26,421 bases of DNA, from assembly GCA_039199225.1 (NCBI GenBank), contig JBCCSZ010000080.1:1-26421 (forward strand). The letters are read 5' to 3'. The notes beneath the pieces were generated by a model, which saw only the letters and a program-made list of their open reading frames with translations, was not told the DNA's origin and ran no database searches. Below, piece by piece: positions 1 to 8,800 of the stretch. Source of the stretch: JBCCSZ01 sp039199225 (lineage in GTDB: Bacteria > Bacteroidota > Bacteroidia > Chitinophagales > Saprospiraceae). The first letter of the stretch is position 1; each line of letters opens with the position of its first letter. Both the position numbers and the translations under genes were made by a program.

Positions 1-711
1 GAAATTTTCAACCGTACAGATAATGACGACATTGTCATTGGAATCCCGCAACAGCTCCAACTCGAATTCTTTCCAACCCAATACTGCCTTTTCTACCAAT
101 ACCTCGTGGGTAGGAGACATATCCAACCCTCTGCGCAGTGCTGCATCGAATTCTGATTCCTCGTGGACAAAACCACCACCTGTACCTCCCAAAGTGTAGG
201 AAGGACGGATTACCAATGGAAAACCAATCTTTTGGGCAGCATCTTTTCCTTCGAGGAAGGAGTTGGCAATGTAAGAAGGCGCGACGCTCAGGCCCAGTTT
301 GACTACATGCTTCCGAAATGCTTCGCGGTTCTCTGCCAATTCGATGGCATCGAGGTCTACTCCAATCAATTTGATGTTGTAGCGTTCCCAGACTCCTTGC
401 TTGCCAGCTTCAATGGCCAGGTTGAGGGCCGTTTGGCCTCCCATCGTTGGCAAAACAGCATCGATTTGCTGCTCTTCGAGTACGTGAACAATGCTTTCGA
501 CGGTCAGCGGCAACAGATAAATATGGTCTGCTGTGACCGGATCGGTCATAATGGTTGCCGGATTGGAATTGATCAGGCTCACTTCGATGCCTTCTTCGCG
601 TAAGGACCGAGAGGCTTGAGAGCCGGAATAATCAAACTCGCAGGCCTGACCAATGATGATGGGGCCGCTTCCAATGATAAGTACAGATTTGATAGAGTGA
701 TCTCTTGGCAT
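1..711 (-). CDS. carB: Carbamoyl-phosphate synthase large subunit, N-terminal 237 residues (partial)
   Basis: Reading the minus strand from the ATG at 709-711 gives an uninterrupted frame to the window edge. The protein starts MPRDHSIKSVLIIGSGPIII and continues with GQACEFDYSG, LPTMGGQTALN and the ATP-grasp loop RPSFTLGGTGGG, the hallmarks of the first carboxyphosphate-forming half of CarB. The enzyme makes carbamoyl phosphate from glutamine-derived ammonia, bicarbonate and two ATP for arginine and pyrimidine synthesis, in the cytoplasm with the small subunit CarA. The family is usually about 940-1070 residues, so roughly three quarters of the gene lies to the left of the window. It is divergent from the dehydrogenase at 885. 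No frameshift is visible in the part present. The identification is secure; only the completeness of the rest is unknown. Confidence 0.97.
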   Translation of the reverse strand, partial: MPRDHSIKSVLIIGSGPIIIGQACEFDYSGSQASRSLREEGIEVSLINSNPATIMTDPVTADHIYLLPLTVESIVHVLEEQQIDAVLPTMGGQTALNLAIEAGKQGVWERYNIKLIGVDLDAIELAENREAFRKHVVKLGLSVAPSYIANSFLEGKDAAQKIGFPLVIRPSYTLGGTGGGFVHEESEFDAALRRGLDMSPTHEVLVEKAVLGWKEFELELLRDSNDNVVIICTVENF

Positions 712-808
712 GCTTGGTTGTGATTGTTACTACGCAGCGCACGATGGAATGCGATGAATTAATGAATATAACTCGACCTGAGATGAATCCTAGGTGAACA
801 AATTGGCG

Positions 809-816
809 CAAAGTTA
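809..816 (-). promoter_or_regulatory. Candidate carB promoter -7 element
   Basis: On the minus strand the bases read TAACTTTG, an exact match to the Bacteroidota -7 consensus TAnnTTTG. A TTG that could act as the -33 box lies at 842-844, with a spacing of 25 bases, slightly longer than the usual range of about 17-23. Transcription would start near 802, giving a carB leader of about 90 nt. This is a motif match only. Confidence 0.5.
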
Positions 817-871
817 TAAAACTAGCTGTAAAAGGTATGGGCAATTGAGGTGAAATTTGATAGAATCAAAC

Positions 872-879
872 TACTTTTG
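872..879 (+). promoter_or_regulatory. Candidate dehydrogenase promoter -7 element, abutting the ATG
   Basis: TACTTTTG matches the Bacteroidota -7 consensus TAnnTTTG exactly and ends five bases before the ATG at 885. A TTG at 845-847 (spacing 24) could be the -33 box. If used, transcription would begin at or next to the A of the start codon, producing a leaderless mRNA. No purine-rich ribosome binding site is visible upstream. Confidence 0.45.
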
Positions 880-884
880 TGCTA

Positions 885-1826
885 ATGAAAAAAGTATTGA
901 TCACCGACGGCGTCCATCCATCGCTCAAAATTGGATTAGAAGCAATGGGCTACCATTGCGATTACGATCCCGAAATTCCACTGGAAAAAGTTCGGCAAAT
1001 CGTCGGAAATTACGAGGGCCTGATCATCAACAGCAAAATATTGGTAGACCAGCAAATGTTGGATGCAGCCACTGCCCTGCGTTTTGTCGGTCGGTTGGGG
1101 TCTGGTCTTGAGATCATCGACTTGGCGTATGCAGCTGAAAAGGGGGTGGCCATATTGAATTCTCCAGAGGGCAATCGCAATGCTGTGGCAGAACATGCTC
1201 TGGGAATGTTGCTGGCTTTGAACAATAAATTTTTACAATCTGACAGAGAAGTTCGCGCCAATGTATGGGAGAGAGAAAAAAATAGGGGTCGGGAAATAAT
1301 GGGCTCAACCGTAGGAATCATCGGGTTTGGCCATACCGGTAGCAGTTTTGCTCAAAAATTGCTTGGAATGGGCGTGCGCATTCTTGCATTCGACAAATAC
1401 AAGTCAAATTACACAGCCAATTTCCCTTTTGTCGAAGCCGTTGGGCAGGAAACACTCTGCCAGGAAGCAGACATAATCAGCTTTCATTTACCGCTTACTG
1501 AGGAGACCTACCACCTGGTTGATACGTCCTTCATTCAAGCTTGCAAAGAAGGGGTAATTTTGCTCAATACTTCTCGTGGCAAGGTGGTCAAAACAGCCGA
1601 TCTGCTGGTCGCTCTTCAGACGGGGCAGGTGGCTGGTGCCTGTTTGGATGTCTTTGAAAATGAGCGACCTACGACCTTTAGCGCAGAAGAAACAGCGCTT
1701 TATGCTGCTTTACACGAGCAGCCAAATGTGATACTTTCGCCCCATGTGGCTGGCTGGACGGTAGAGTCCAAAAGGCGACTGGCCGAAGTACTGTTGGAAA
1801 AGATCAAAATCAGTCTGTCAGCTTAA
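885..1826 (+). CDS. D-isomer-specific 2-hydroxyacid dehydrogenase (phosphoglycerate dehydrogenase-like)
   Basis: This 313-residue protein has the full fold of NAD-dependent D-2-hydroxyacid dehydrogenases. The nucleotide-binding motif is VGIIGFGHTG (about residues 145-154), followed by an acidic residue in AFDKYK that should select NAD over NADP. The catalytic residues are visible as Arg in LLNTSRGKVV, Glu in DVFENE and His in LSPHVAGWT. It lacks the ACT domain of long SerA enzymes and is close in length to short SerA or glyoxylate/hydroxypyruvate reductases. The frame could begin at a GTG at 879, but ATG 885 gives the natural MKKVLITDG start, and the GTG overlaps a promoter-like element. It stands alone, divergent from carB. 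The substrate (3-phosphoglycerate or another 2-hydroxyacid) cannot be settled from sequence. Confidence 0.93.
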   Translation: MKKVLITDGVHPSLKIGLEAMGYHCDYDPEIPLEKVRQIVGNYEGLIINSKILVDQQMLDAATALRFVGRLGSGLEIIDLAYAAEKGVAILNSPEGNRNAVAEHALGMLLALNNKFLQSDREVRANVWEREKNRGREIMGSTVGIIGFGHTGSSFAQKLLGMGVRILAFDKYKSNYTANFPFVEAVGQETLCQEADIISFHLPLTEETYHLVDTSFIQACKEGVILLNTSRGKVVKTADLLVALQTGQVAGACLDVFENERPTTFSAEETALYAALHEQPNVILSPHVAGWTVESKRRLAEVLLEKIKISLSA

Positions 1827-1891
1827 AGAAATTAATCAGAAACCTGACTTATTCTGAAAATAGGGCAGGATAGTACTAAGCCTAATTTGTA

Positions 1892-1901
1892 ATTTGCAAA
1901 T
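1892..1901. repeat. 10-bp perfect palindrome
   Basis: ATTTGCAAAT is its own reverse complement. It sits 276 bp upstream of the receptor start. It could be a dimeric regulator site, but one AT-rich palindrome of this length is also plausible by chance. Confidence 0.3.
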
Positions 1902-2068
1902 CATTGAAGGGGCAAAAGTGTGCCTACCCAAAACCCGACAAACAGAAGTATTCGCCGGATTTACGACAAATAGCTATAGAAATAGGGAAATTTGAGGAAA
2001 TGGCAAACAGCGTTATTATTTCTTAAAAGTTTATTAAATAAACAGAAATATGAAGGCTAATTTGCATC

Positions 2069-2084
2069 TGTCAGGCGTCTGACA
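2069..2084. promoter_or_regulatory. Inverted repeat TGTCAG-N4-CTGACA, possible operator of the receptor operon
   Basis: Two perfect 6-base arms are separated by GCGT, 92 bp upstream of the receptor ATG. A CTAATTTG element ends five bases before the first arm. It is short for a terminator, is not followed by a T-run, and is better placed as a regulator binding site. No regulator gene is in the window to match it. Confidence 0.35.
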
Positions 2085-2176
2085 TGAAGTATGGTATTTT
2101 TTGAATTATGTGTTAATTTCCTTAACATTGCATGATTTTTCAGCATCCTCATATTCACAATAAAAAAGAATAAAAT

Positions 2177-5100
2177 ATGGTAAGGTGTTTTCTACTCTCA
2201 CTAATGTTAATGATCGGTACGGCGGCGGTGGCTCAGACCTCCTCCGGACAGATCTACGGTAAGATTACCGATGAAGAGACTGGGGAGGAACTGATCGGTG
2301 CCAACATCCTGTTTGAAAAGAACGGGGTATTTGCCGGTGGTAGTGCCACTGACTTTGAAGGAAACTTCAGTATCAGTGTAGATGCCGGAACGTATGACGC
2401 GACCATTTCCTACACAGGTTACTCCGACAACAAAATTACAGGTGTCTTGGTCAAGAGTGGCCAGAACACAAAACTGGACATCACCCTTAGCCAAGGGGTC
2501 ACACTGGAAGAAGTGGTGGTTCGAGGCTACGTTGTTCCTCTGATCGAGCAAGACAATACGACTTCGGGTCAGACGATCACCGCAGAGCAGATTCAAAACC
2601 TGCCTACCAAGAACATCACGGCGCTTGCAGCTTCTGCAGCCGGTGCTTCTCAAGCGGACGAAGGGGACGATGTGAACATCAAGGGGTCTCGCGACAACGC
2701 AACGGATTACTATATCGATGGTATTCGCGTTCGTGGTGCTGCCAACCTTATTCCTCAATCGGAGATCGATCAGCTCCAGATCATTACAGGGGGTATCGAA
2801 GCCCAGTATGGTGATGTTACAGGTGGTATCATTTCCATCACAACCAAAGGGCCTTCTGCCAACTACTCTGGTGGATTAGAAGTGGAAACGTCTGAATTTT
2901 TGGATGCTTTTGGTTACAACCTATTAAGTGCCAACGTCAGTGGGCCGATTCTCAAAAACAAGCAGGGTGAGTCCATCATCGGTTTTCGTGTTTCTGGTCA
3001 GTATCTCGACCTAGAGGATGATGATCCAACAGCGGTTAATGTCTTCCAAGTGAATGATGAGAAATTGGCGGAATTGGAAGCCAATCCGATTTCTGTTATC
3101 GGTTCTTCTGTCATCCCAACGGCAGAGACACTTACAGAGGATGATGTAAACGTATTGGATGCTCAACCAAACGAGCGTTCTACACGTTACGATTTCACTG
3201 CAAAAATTGATGCTCGCTTGACCAAAGGAATCGATGTGACATTTACAGGAGCTTACAACTACAGTGAAAATAAATTCACCCCATTTGAAAACAGCCGGAC
3301 CAGAGCCAACTGGAGATTGTTGAACTCTCACAATAATCCGACCTCTTTTGAATCTCAATATCGTGGAAACTTCCGCTTCCGCCACCGCTTAGGTGTTGGT
3401 GGCCTCAAGTCTGAAGGAGATGGGGAAAGTTCTGACAAAACTTCTGTGATTCAAAATGCAGAATACACCATCCAGGGTGGATATGAAAAGCGTTTGTTTG
3501 AAAGATATGATTCTCGCCACGAAGATCGCTTCTTCGACTATGGCTACATCGGAAACTTTGCGAACGATTATGTTCCTCAGGTTGATGATCCAGACAATGA
3601 TGGTATCTTCCAGCACGTAGGGTACGCTCCACAGCTTACCGGATTTACACCTGGTACACAGAACCCAGTACTGGTTAATTACAACAATATTTCTGACCTA
3701 GGAGACTTCAACGATTTTGTGGCCATCAACGGACAGTACCGCGGTAATGTAACTTCTGCTTGGGGGTTCCATACCAATGTTGGTCAGATATACAACCGCT
3801 TTGAAAAAATCGATAACGACATCGTTACCATTAACGTAAAGAGTTCTTTCGATTTGTTGCCAGGTGGCTCTGAGAAAGGCCGTCACTCCATTCAATTTGG
3901 TATCAACTACGAGCAGCGTTTCAACCGCAACTACATCTTGGTACCACGTACGCTCTGGCAGGTTGCTCGCCAGCAGGTCAACAGAAACATCCTCGGGCCT
4001 GGAACGGATACCATCGGTTGGATCACAGAAACAGGCATCCCAGGTGTAGACTCTGTCGCCCTGGTAAACAGTTTGACAGAGAATCCAGACGAGTTGTTGT
4101 TCTACCGTCGCGCCAGAGATATTACTGGCCAGGCATTGGATGAATTTGTCAACATCGATGGAATCAACCCAGATCAGTTGTCTCTCGACATGTTCTCTGC
4201 ACAGGAATTGACGGATGTCAACCTGGTAGACTACTATGGTTTCGACCACACAGGACAGCTTTTGGGCAACAACGTTGGATTCGACGACTTCTTTACCGCA
4301 GAGGAAAATGGTATTCGAACCTTCCCGGTCGCGCCATTTAACCCGATTTATTTCTCTGCATATATTCAGGATAAATTTACTTTCAAGGACATCATCTTCC
4401 GTTTGGGACTTCGGGTAGATCGCTTCGATGCGAACACCAAGGTCTTGAAGGATATTTACTCTCTATACGACATCCAGACTGCTGGAGAATTCTACGATCA
4501 GACAGGTCGTACACAGCCTGCTGCTGTACAGGATGACTACAAAGTTTATACAGAGGGAGAAGAATCTGAAATCGTAAAGGCTTTCCGTAAGGGAGACCAG
4601 TGGTACGATGCAAATGGTACGGCTGTAAATGGTGGTAACGTGATCTTTGGTGGTCAGGTTGTTACGCCAAGACTGAAAAATCCAGATGCCAACATCAAGG
4701 AGGATGGATTCAACCCAGATGAGTCATTTGAGGATTACAAGCCTCAGTTCAACTGGATGCCTCGTTTGGCTTTCTCTTTCCCAATTTCGGATGAAGCCAA
4801 CTTCTTTGCACACTACGACATCCTGGTACAGCGTCCACCTTCAAATGCTATTTCTACAGCATTGGATTACTACTACTTCAACGAGCGTCCAGGTTCAGAA
4901 ACAGCACCTTTCGATAACTCCAACCTGAGACCAGAAAGAACAATTGATTACGAAGTTGGTTTCCAGCAAAAACTGGGTAACTCTTCTGCCATCAAATTGG
5001 CTGCCTACTACAAAGAATTGCGCGATATGATCCAGCGCCGGACTGTTCTGTTCGTACCGGCTCCGGTCAACAACTACGTAACTTATGACAACCTCGATTT

Positions 5101-5809
5101 CGGTACTGTAAAAGGTTTCACCTTCCAGTATGATCTCAGACGGACAGGCAACGTTTCTTTGCAGGCCAACTACACATTGCAATTTGCAGATGGTACAGGT
5201 TCGGATGCAGACTCACAGCGTGGTATCACCAGCCGGGGTAACTTGCGTTCTTTGTTCCCTCTCAGCTTTGATGAGCGCCACCGGATCGTTGCAACGCTGG
5301 ATTACCGTTATGGCTCTGGTAAAAACTACAATGGACCTCGCTTATTCGGAAAAGATATCTTGTCCAAGTTTGGTGTGAATATCCAAACAATCGGTGTATC
5401 CGGTCGTCCTTTCACGGCTAAGTTCTTGCCAGAAAAGTTTGACGGTTCTGGAACAGTTGGTCAGCTCAACGGCTCTCGTTTGCCTTGGAACTTTACTGTT
5501 AACCTGCGGATCGATAAGAGCTTCAACCTTGTCAAAAATCCTGATAAGCGTCAATTGGGACTGAATGTTTACTTCCGGGTTCAAAACGCACTGGATCGTC
5601 GCAATACCATCGCCGTATATCCTTCTACTGGTTCTCCATCTGATGATGGTTATTTGTCTTCTTCTTTTGGATTGGATGAATTGGAGACTTTGGAAAGATC
5701 AAACAGAGACGTACAGGCATTCTTATCCTCTTATCAGTGGAGAATCCTGAATCCTAACTTCTTTGCTTTGCCACGTCGGATGTACTTGGGGGCCATCTTT
5801 GAGTTCTAA
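2177..5809 (+). CDS. TonB-dependent outer-membrane receptor with carboxypeptidase-like N-terminal domain
   Basis: A 1210-residue receptor of the outer membrane. A signal peptide ends at AVAQ (about residue 19). Residues about 24-104 form a carboxypeptidase-D regulatory-like beta-sandwich (GQIYGKITDEETGEELIGAN to the KLDITL strand). LEEVVVRGY (about 110-118) leads into the plug domain with IKGSRDNATDYYIDG and GGIEAQYGDVTGGI. The remainder is a long beta-barrel ending in the aromatic-rich YLGAIFEF. Such receptors import ligands too large for porins using TonB energy. SusC-type receptors normally pair with a SusD lipoprotein, but none follows; instead the next gene is giant secreted protein A, only 52 bp downstream with no terminator between them. 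It is longer than a typical SusC (about 1000). The substrate is unknown. Codon use is narrow (TTG, AAC, TAC, CGT), which suggests high expression. Confidence 0.93.
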   Translation: MVRCFLLSLMLMIGTAAVAQTSSGQIYGKITDEETGEELIGANILFEKNGVFAGGSATDFEGNFSISVDAGTYDATISYTGYSDNKITGVLVKSGQNTKLDITLSQGVTLEEVVVRGYVVPLIEQDNTTSGQTITAEQIQNLPTKNITALAASAAGASQADEGDDVNIKGSRDNATDYYIDGIRVRGAANLIPQSEIDQLQIITGGIEAQYGDVTGGIISITTKGPSANYSGGLEVETSEFLDAFGYNLLSANVSGPILKNKQGESIIGFRVSGQYLDLEDDDPTAVNVFQVNDEKLAELEANPISVIGSSVIPTAETLTEDDVNVLDAQPNERSTRYDFTAKIDARLTKGIDVTFTGAYNYSENKFTPFENSRTRANWRLLNSHNNPTSFESQYRGNFRFRHRLGVGGLKSEGDGESSDKTSVIQNAEYTIQGGYEKRLFERYDSRHEDRFFDYGYIGNFANDYVPQVDDPDNDGIFQHVGYAPQLTGFTPGTQNPVLVNYNNISDLGDFNDFVAINGQYRGNVTSAWGFHTNVGQIYNRFEKIDNDIVTINVKSSFDLLPGGSEKGRHSIQFGINYEQRFNRNYILVPRTLWQVARQQVNRNILGPGTDTIGWITETGIPGVDSVALVNSLTENPDELLFYRRARDITGQALDEFVNIDGINPDQLSLDMFSAQELTDVNLVDYYGFDHTGQLLGNNVGFDDFFTAEENGIRTFPVAPFNPIYFSAYIQDKFTFKDIIFRLGLRVDRFDANTKVLKDIYSLYDIQTAGEFYDQTGRTQPAAVQDDYKVYTEGEESEIVKAFRKGDQWYDANGTAVNGGNVIFGGQVVTPRLKNPDANIKEDGFNPDESFEDYKPQFNWMPRLAFSFPISDEANFFAHYDILVQRPPSNAISTALDYYYFNERPGSETAPFDNSNLRPERTIDYEVGFQQKLGNSSAIKLAAYYKELRDMIQRRTVLFVPAPVNNYVTYDNLDFGTVKGFTFQYDLRRTGNVSLQANYTLQFADGTGSDADSQRGITSRGNLRSLFPLSFDERHRIVATLDYRYGSGKNYNGPRLFGKDILSKFGVNIQTIGVSGRPFTAKFLPEKFDGSGTVGQLNGSRLPWNFTVNLRIDKSFNLVKNPDKRQLGLNVYFRVQNALDRRNTIAVYPSTGSPSDDGYLSSSFGLDELETLERSNRDVQAFLSSYQWRILNPNFFALPRRMYLGAIFEF

Positions 5810-5861
5810 TACATACAGACTGAAGAAAAACAATTAAAACATAGCATTAAAATCTTAGATC

Positions 5862-8800
5862 ATGCGTTTCTTTAAATACATTTTATGCTTGCTCGTTTTC
5901 ACGATTGGGGCTATGCCGCTTGCGGAGGCACACGTCAATCCTGAAAAAGAGAACAAAAGGAAGGCGGCTGCCAAGAAGGCTAGAAAGGCCAATCTTCGAA
6001 TGGACTGTGCGCAGTCGACTGCACAGATCGATATGGACATCAACAACGTTCGGGCGCGTTTGCTTGCCGGTGGAGACATCTGGTGGGATGGAGACGACGG
6101 ACGCTATATCGTCCCCAAGGTAGACCCTGCTTCTGGTTTGCCAGAAGTTTCTTCTCTATTTGCTGGTGCTGTTTGGCTCGGAGGAGTCGATGATGCCAAC
6201 AACCTCAAAGTGGCCGCTCAAACCTACGGAACGGCAAGTGGTCAATCGGATTTTTGGCCTGGGCCATTAACACCTGACGCCGGTACGGTCGATGCCGAAA
6301 CCTGTATCAACTGGGATAGATTCTTTACTGTTTCAGGTGCCAACATCGATATTCACTTAGCCAATTACGAATTGTTTTCCAGCCAGGGATTAGAGTACGA
6401 TCCAGACCTCATTCCAGCTGATATCAAGAACTGGCCGGGTCGCGGTAACGAGTTTTTTGCAGATGCTTTTGATTTTGATCTGCCAAATACCAGCCAAGGA
6501 TTGGGTGCCTTCTTCGATAGAGATGGTGACGATATTTACGAGCCACAAGATGGTGACTACCCCGTCATTGAAGTAGCGGGCTGTGATGATCCTCAATATC
6601 CGGATATCATGTATTTCAACATCTACAACGATGCGGGTGGTATCCACACAGAAAGTAATGGTGCGGAAATTCGTATGGAAGTACAGGTTCAGTCTTTTGC
6701 CTACGCTACCAACGATGAGGTCAACAACATGACCTTCCAGCGCTACAAGCTGATTAACCGGGCGGTTGCTTCCATTGATAGTATGTTCTTTGCCATGTGG
6801 GTCGATCCAGATTTGGGATGCTACACGGATGATTATGTCGGTTGTGACACTTCCCGTAGTTTGGCATTCGTATACAATGAAGATGCTCAGGATGGTACTT
6901 CTGGTTGTACTTGCGATCAAGGGGTGAACACCTACTGTAATGAAATTCCATTGATCGGTGTGGATTACTTCCGTGGACCTAGAAACGAATTTTTCGAAGA
7001 ACTCGGAATGTCTTCCTTTACATACTACAACAACGGCGCGGTAGGTAACAACCCTCCAGGTACAACTGACCCCGATAATGCTGTAGAATATTATCGATAC
7101 TTGTCTGGATCGTGGCGGGATGGAACGCCCTTTACATTTGGCGGAAGTGGTTATGATGTTGCTGGAACCAATACCATTAAGTATGCCTTTACGGAGGCAC
7201 CTGACCAGATCGGTGGTTGGTCCATGTGCGAAGAGAACCTACCTTTTGGTGACCGTCGTACAATCCAGGCAACGGGACCTTTCCGTTTGGATCCGGGTGC
7301 GGTTAACGAATTGATCGTTGGAGCCGTTTGGGTACCATTTGCCGATTATCCTTGTCCTGACATCAGCGACCTTTTGGCTGCTGACGAATTGGCTCAGGGT
7401 TTGTTTGACAACTGCTTCGATATCTTGGACGGTCCAGATGCACCAGATGTAGATTGGCTTGAGTTGGACCGCGAATTGGTAGCTGTTTTGACAAACGACA
7501 CTGTTACGACTTTCAACAACCGTTTCGAGGAGTACGAAGAGGTCGATCCTCTCGCTCCAAAAACATTGACTGAAGATGCGCGGAAATACAAATTTGAGGG
7601 ATACAAGATTTACCAATTGAATGGACCTAACGTCGGTACAGGTGACATTGCAGACCCTGACAAGGCACGTATCGTTCAGGTAGTAGACATCAAAAATGGT
7701 ATTCGCGAGATATATAACTGGAATGCTGTCAGCAATCCAAGTAGAGACCCGAATGCACCTAGAGATATCTGGGTTCCAGAGATTCAAACAGAAAATGCAA
7801 CAGATGAGGGTATTGCACATACCTTCCAAATCACAGAAGATCAATTTGCACCGAGTGACCGTCGTTTGATTAACCACCGGAAATACTACTTCTTGGTGAT
7901 TGCCTATGCACACAATGAGTACGAAGAGTTCTCCCAGGACAATGGGGTCTTGAGTGGTCAGCGTCGTCCATATTTGGTTGGACGTAGAAACATTAAGGTC
8001 TACACTGTGACACCTCGTCCGATTGTAGATGTTAAGTTGAATGCACAGTATGGCGATGGTACAATCATTACCAGAGTGGATGGTGAAGGTGCTGGTGGAC
8101 GCTTCATTGGTGTCACCAAGGAGAACAGAGAAGCAATGTTGGTGGATGGCTTTGACGGCAGAGTGGAATACCGCCCTGGTCAGGCTCCAATTGAGGTTAA
8201 AATCTTCAATCCACTGGGTGTACAAAATGGAAATTATCGTTTGACCTTCATCGATGAAGATTTGGCCAACGATCAACTTGACAGTGAAGTTCGCTGGGAG
8301 TTGACCAATACAGATAACAATGAGGTGATTGTTTCTGAAAAAACAATTGATCGTCTCAACGAAGAGATTCTACCAGAATATGGTTTCTCTATTTCCATTG
8401 AGCAATCAGGTGATGCTGGTGATTTGTCAGAATCCAATGGGGCCATTGGTGCCAGCTTGAACTACGAAGATGAAAGCCTACAGTGGTTGAGCTTCTTGCC
8501 AGATGGTGCTGGAGCTGGATTCAATGGTTTTACCAACTTTGTGAGAACAGACTTTGGAGAGGCTGACTTTGACTTGGATCCAAGACAAGCATTGACCAAT
8601 GTGGCGGGCAGAACCTTCGTTCCTTTCTACTTGACCAATTACGTCGTAGCGGATGCCCCAATTCTTACGCCAGCCTGGTTGGACAACAATGGTCGTAACG
8701 TCAGAAGACGTGCAGACTTGGAAGACTTGAATAACGTAGACGTTGTATTTACATCTGATAAGACGAAGTGGAGCCGTTGTGTGGTTGTAGAAAGTGCTTC

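Larger units (their letters stand above)
1827..2176. other. Gene-free leader region upstream of the surface-protein island
   Basis: This 350-bp AT-rich gap between the dehydrogenase and the TonB-dependent receptor holds no credible ORF. It contains a 10-bp palindrome (1892-1901), two copies of CTAATTTG (1882-1889 and 2057-2064) that resemble but miss the -7 consensus by one position, and an inverted repeat at 2069-2084. I found no exact TAnnTTTG on the plus strand and no convincing terminator for the dehydrogenase. The receptor promoter most likely lies in the second half of the gap. Confidence 0.6.

Noticed and set aside
163..603. 146-codon plus-strand open frame at the left end
   Set aside because: It is the antisense shadow of carB, whose conserved motifs lie on the minus strand across the whole span.
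7239..8276. 345-codon open frame on the minus strand inside protein A
   Set aside because: It is antisense to a strongly supported gene (signal peptide, paralogue B, sorting domain). Its translation has no recognisable domain and paralogue B does not keep it open over the same span.
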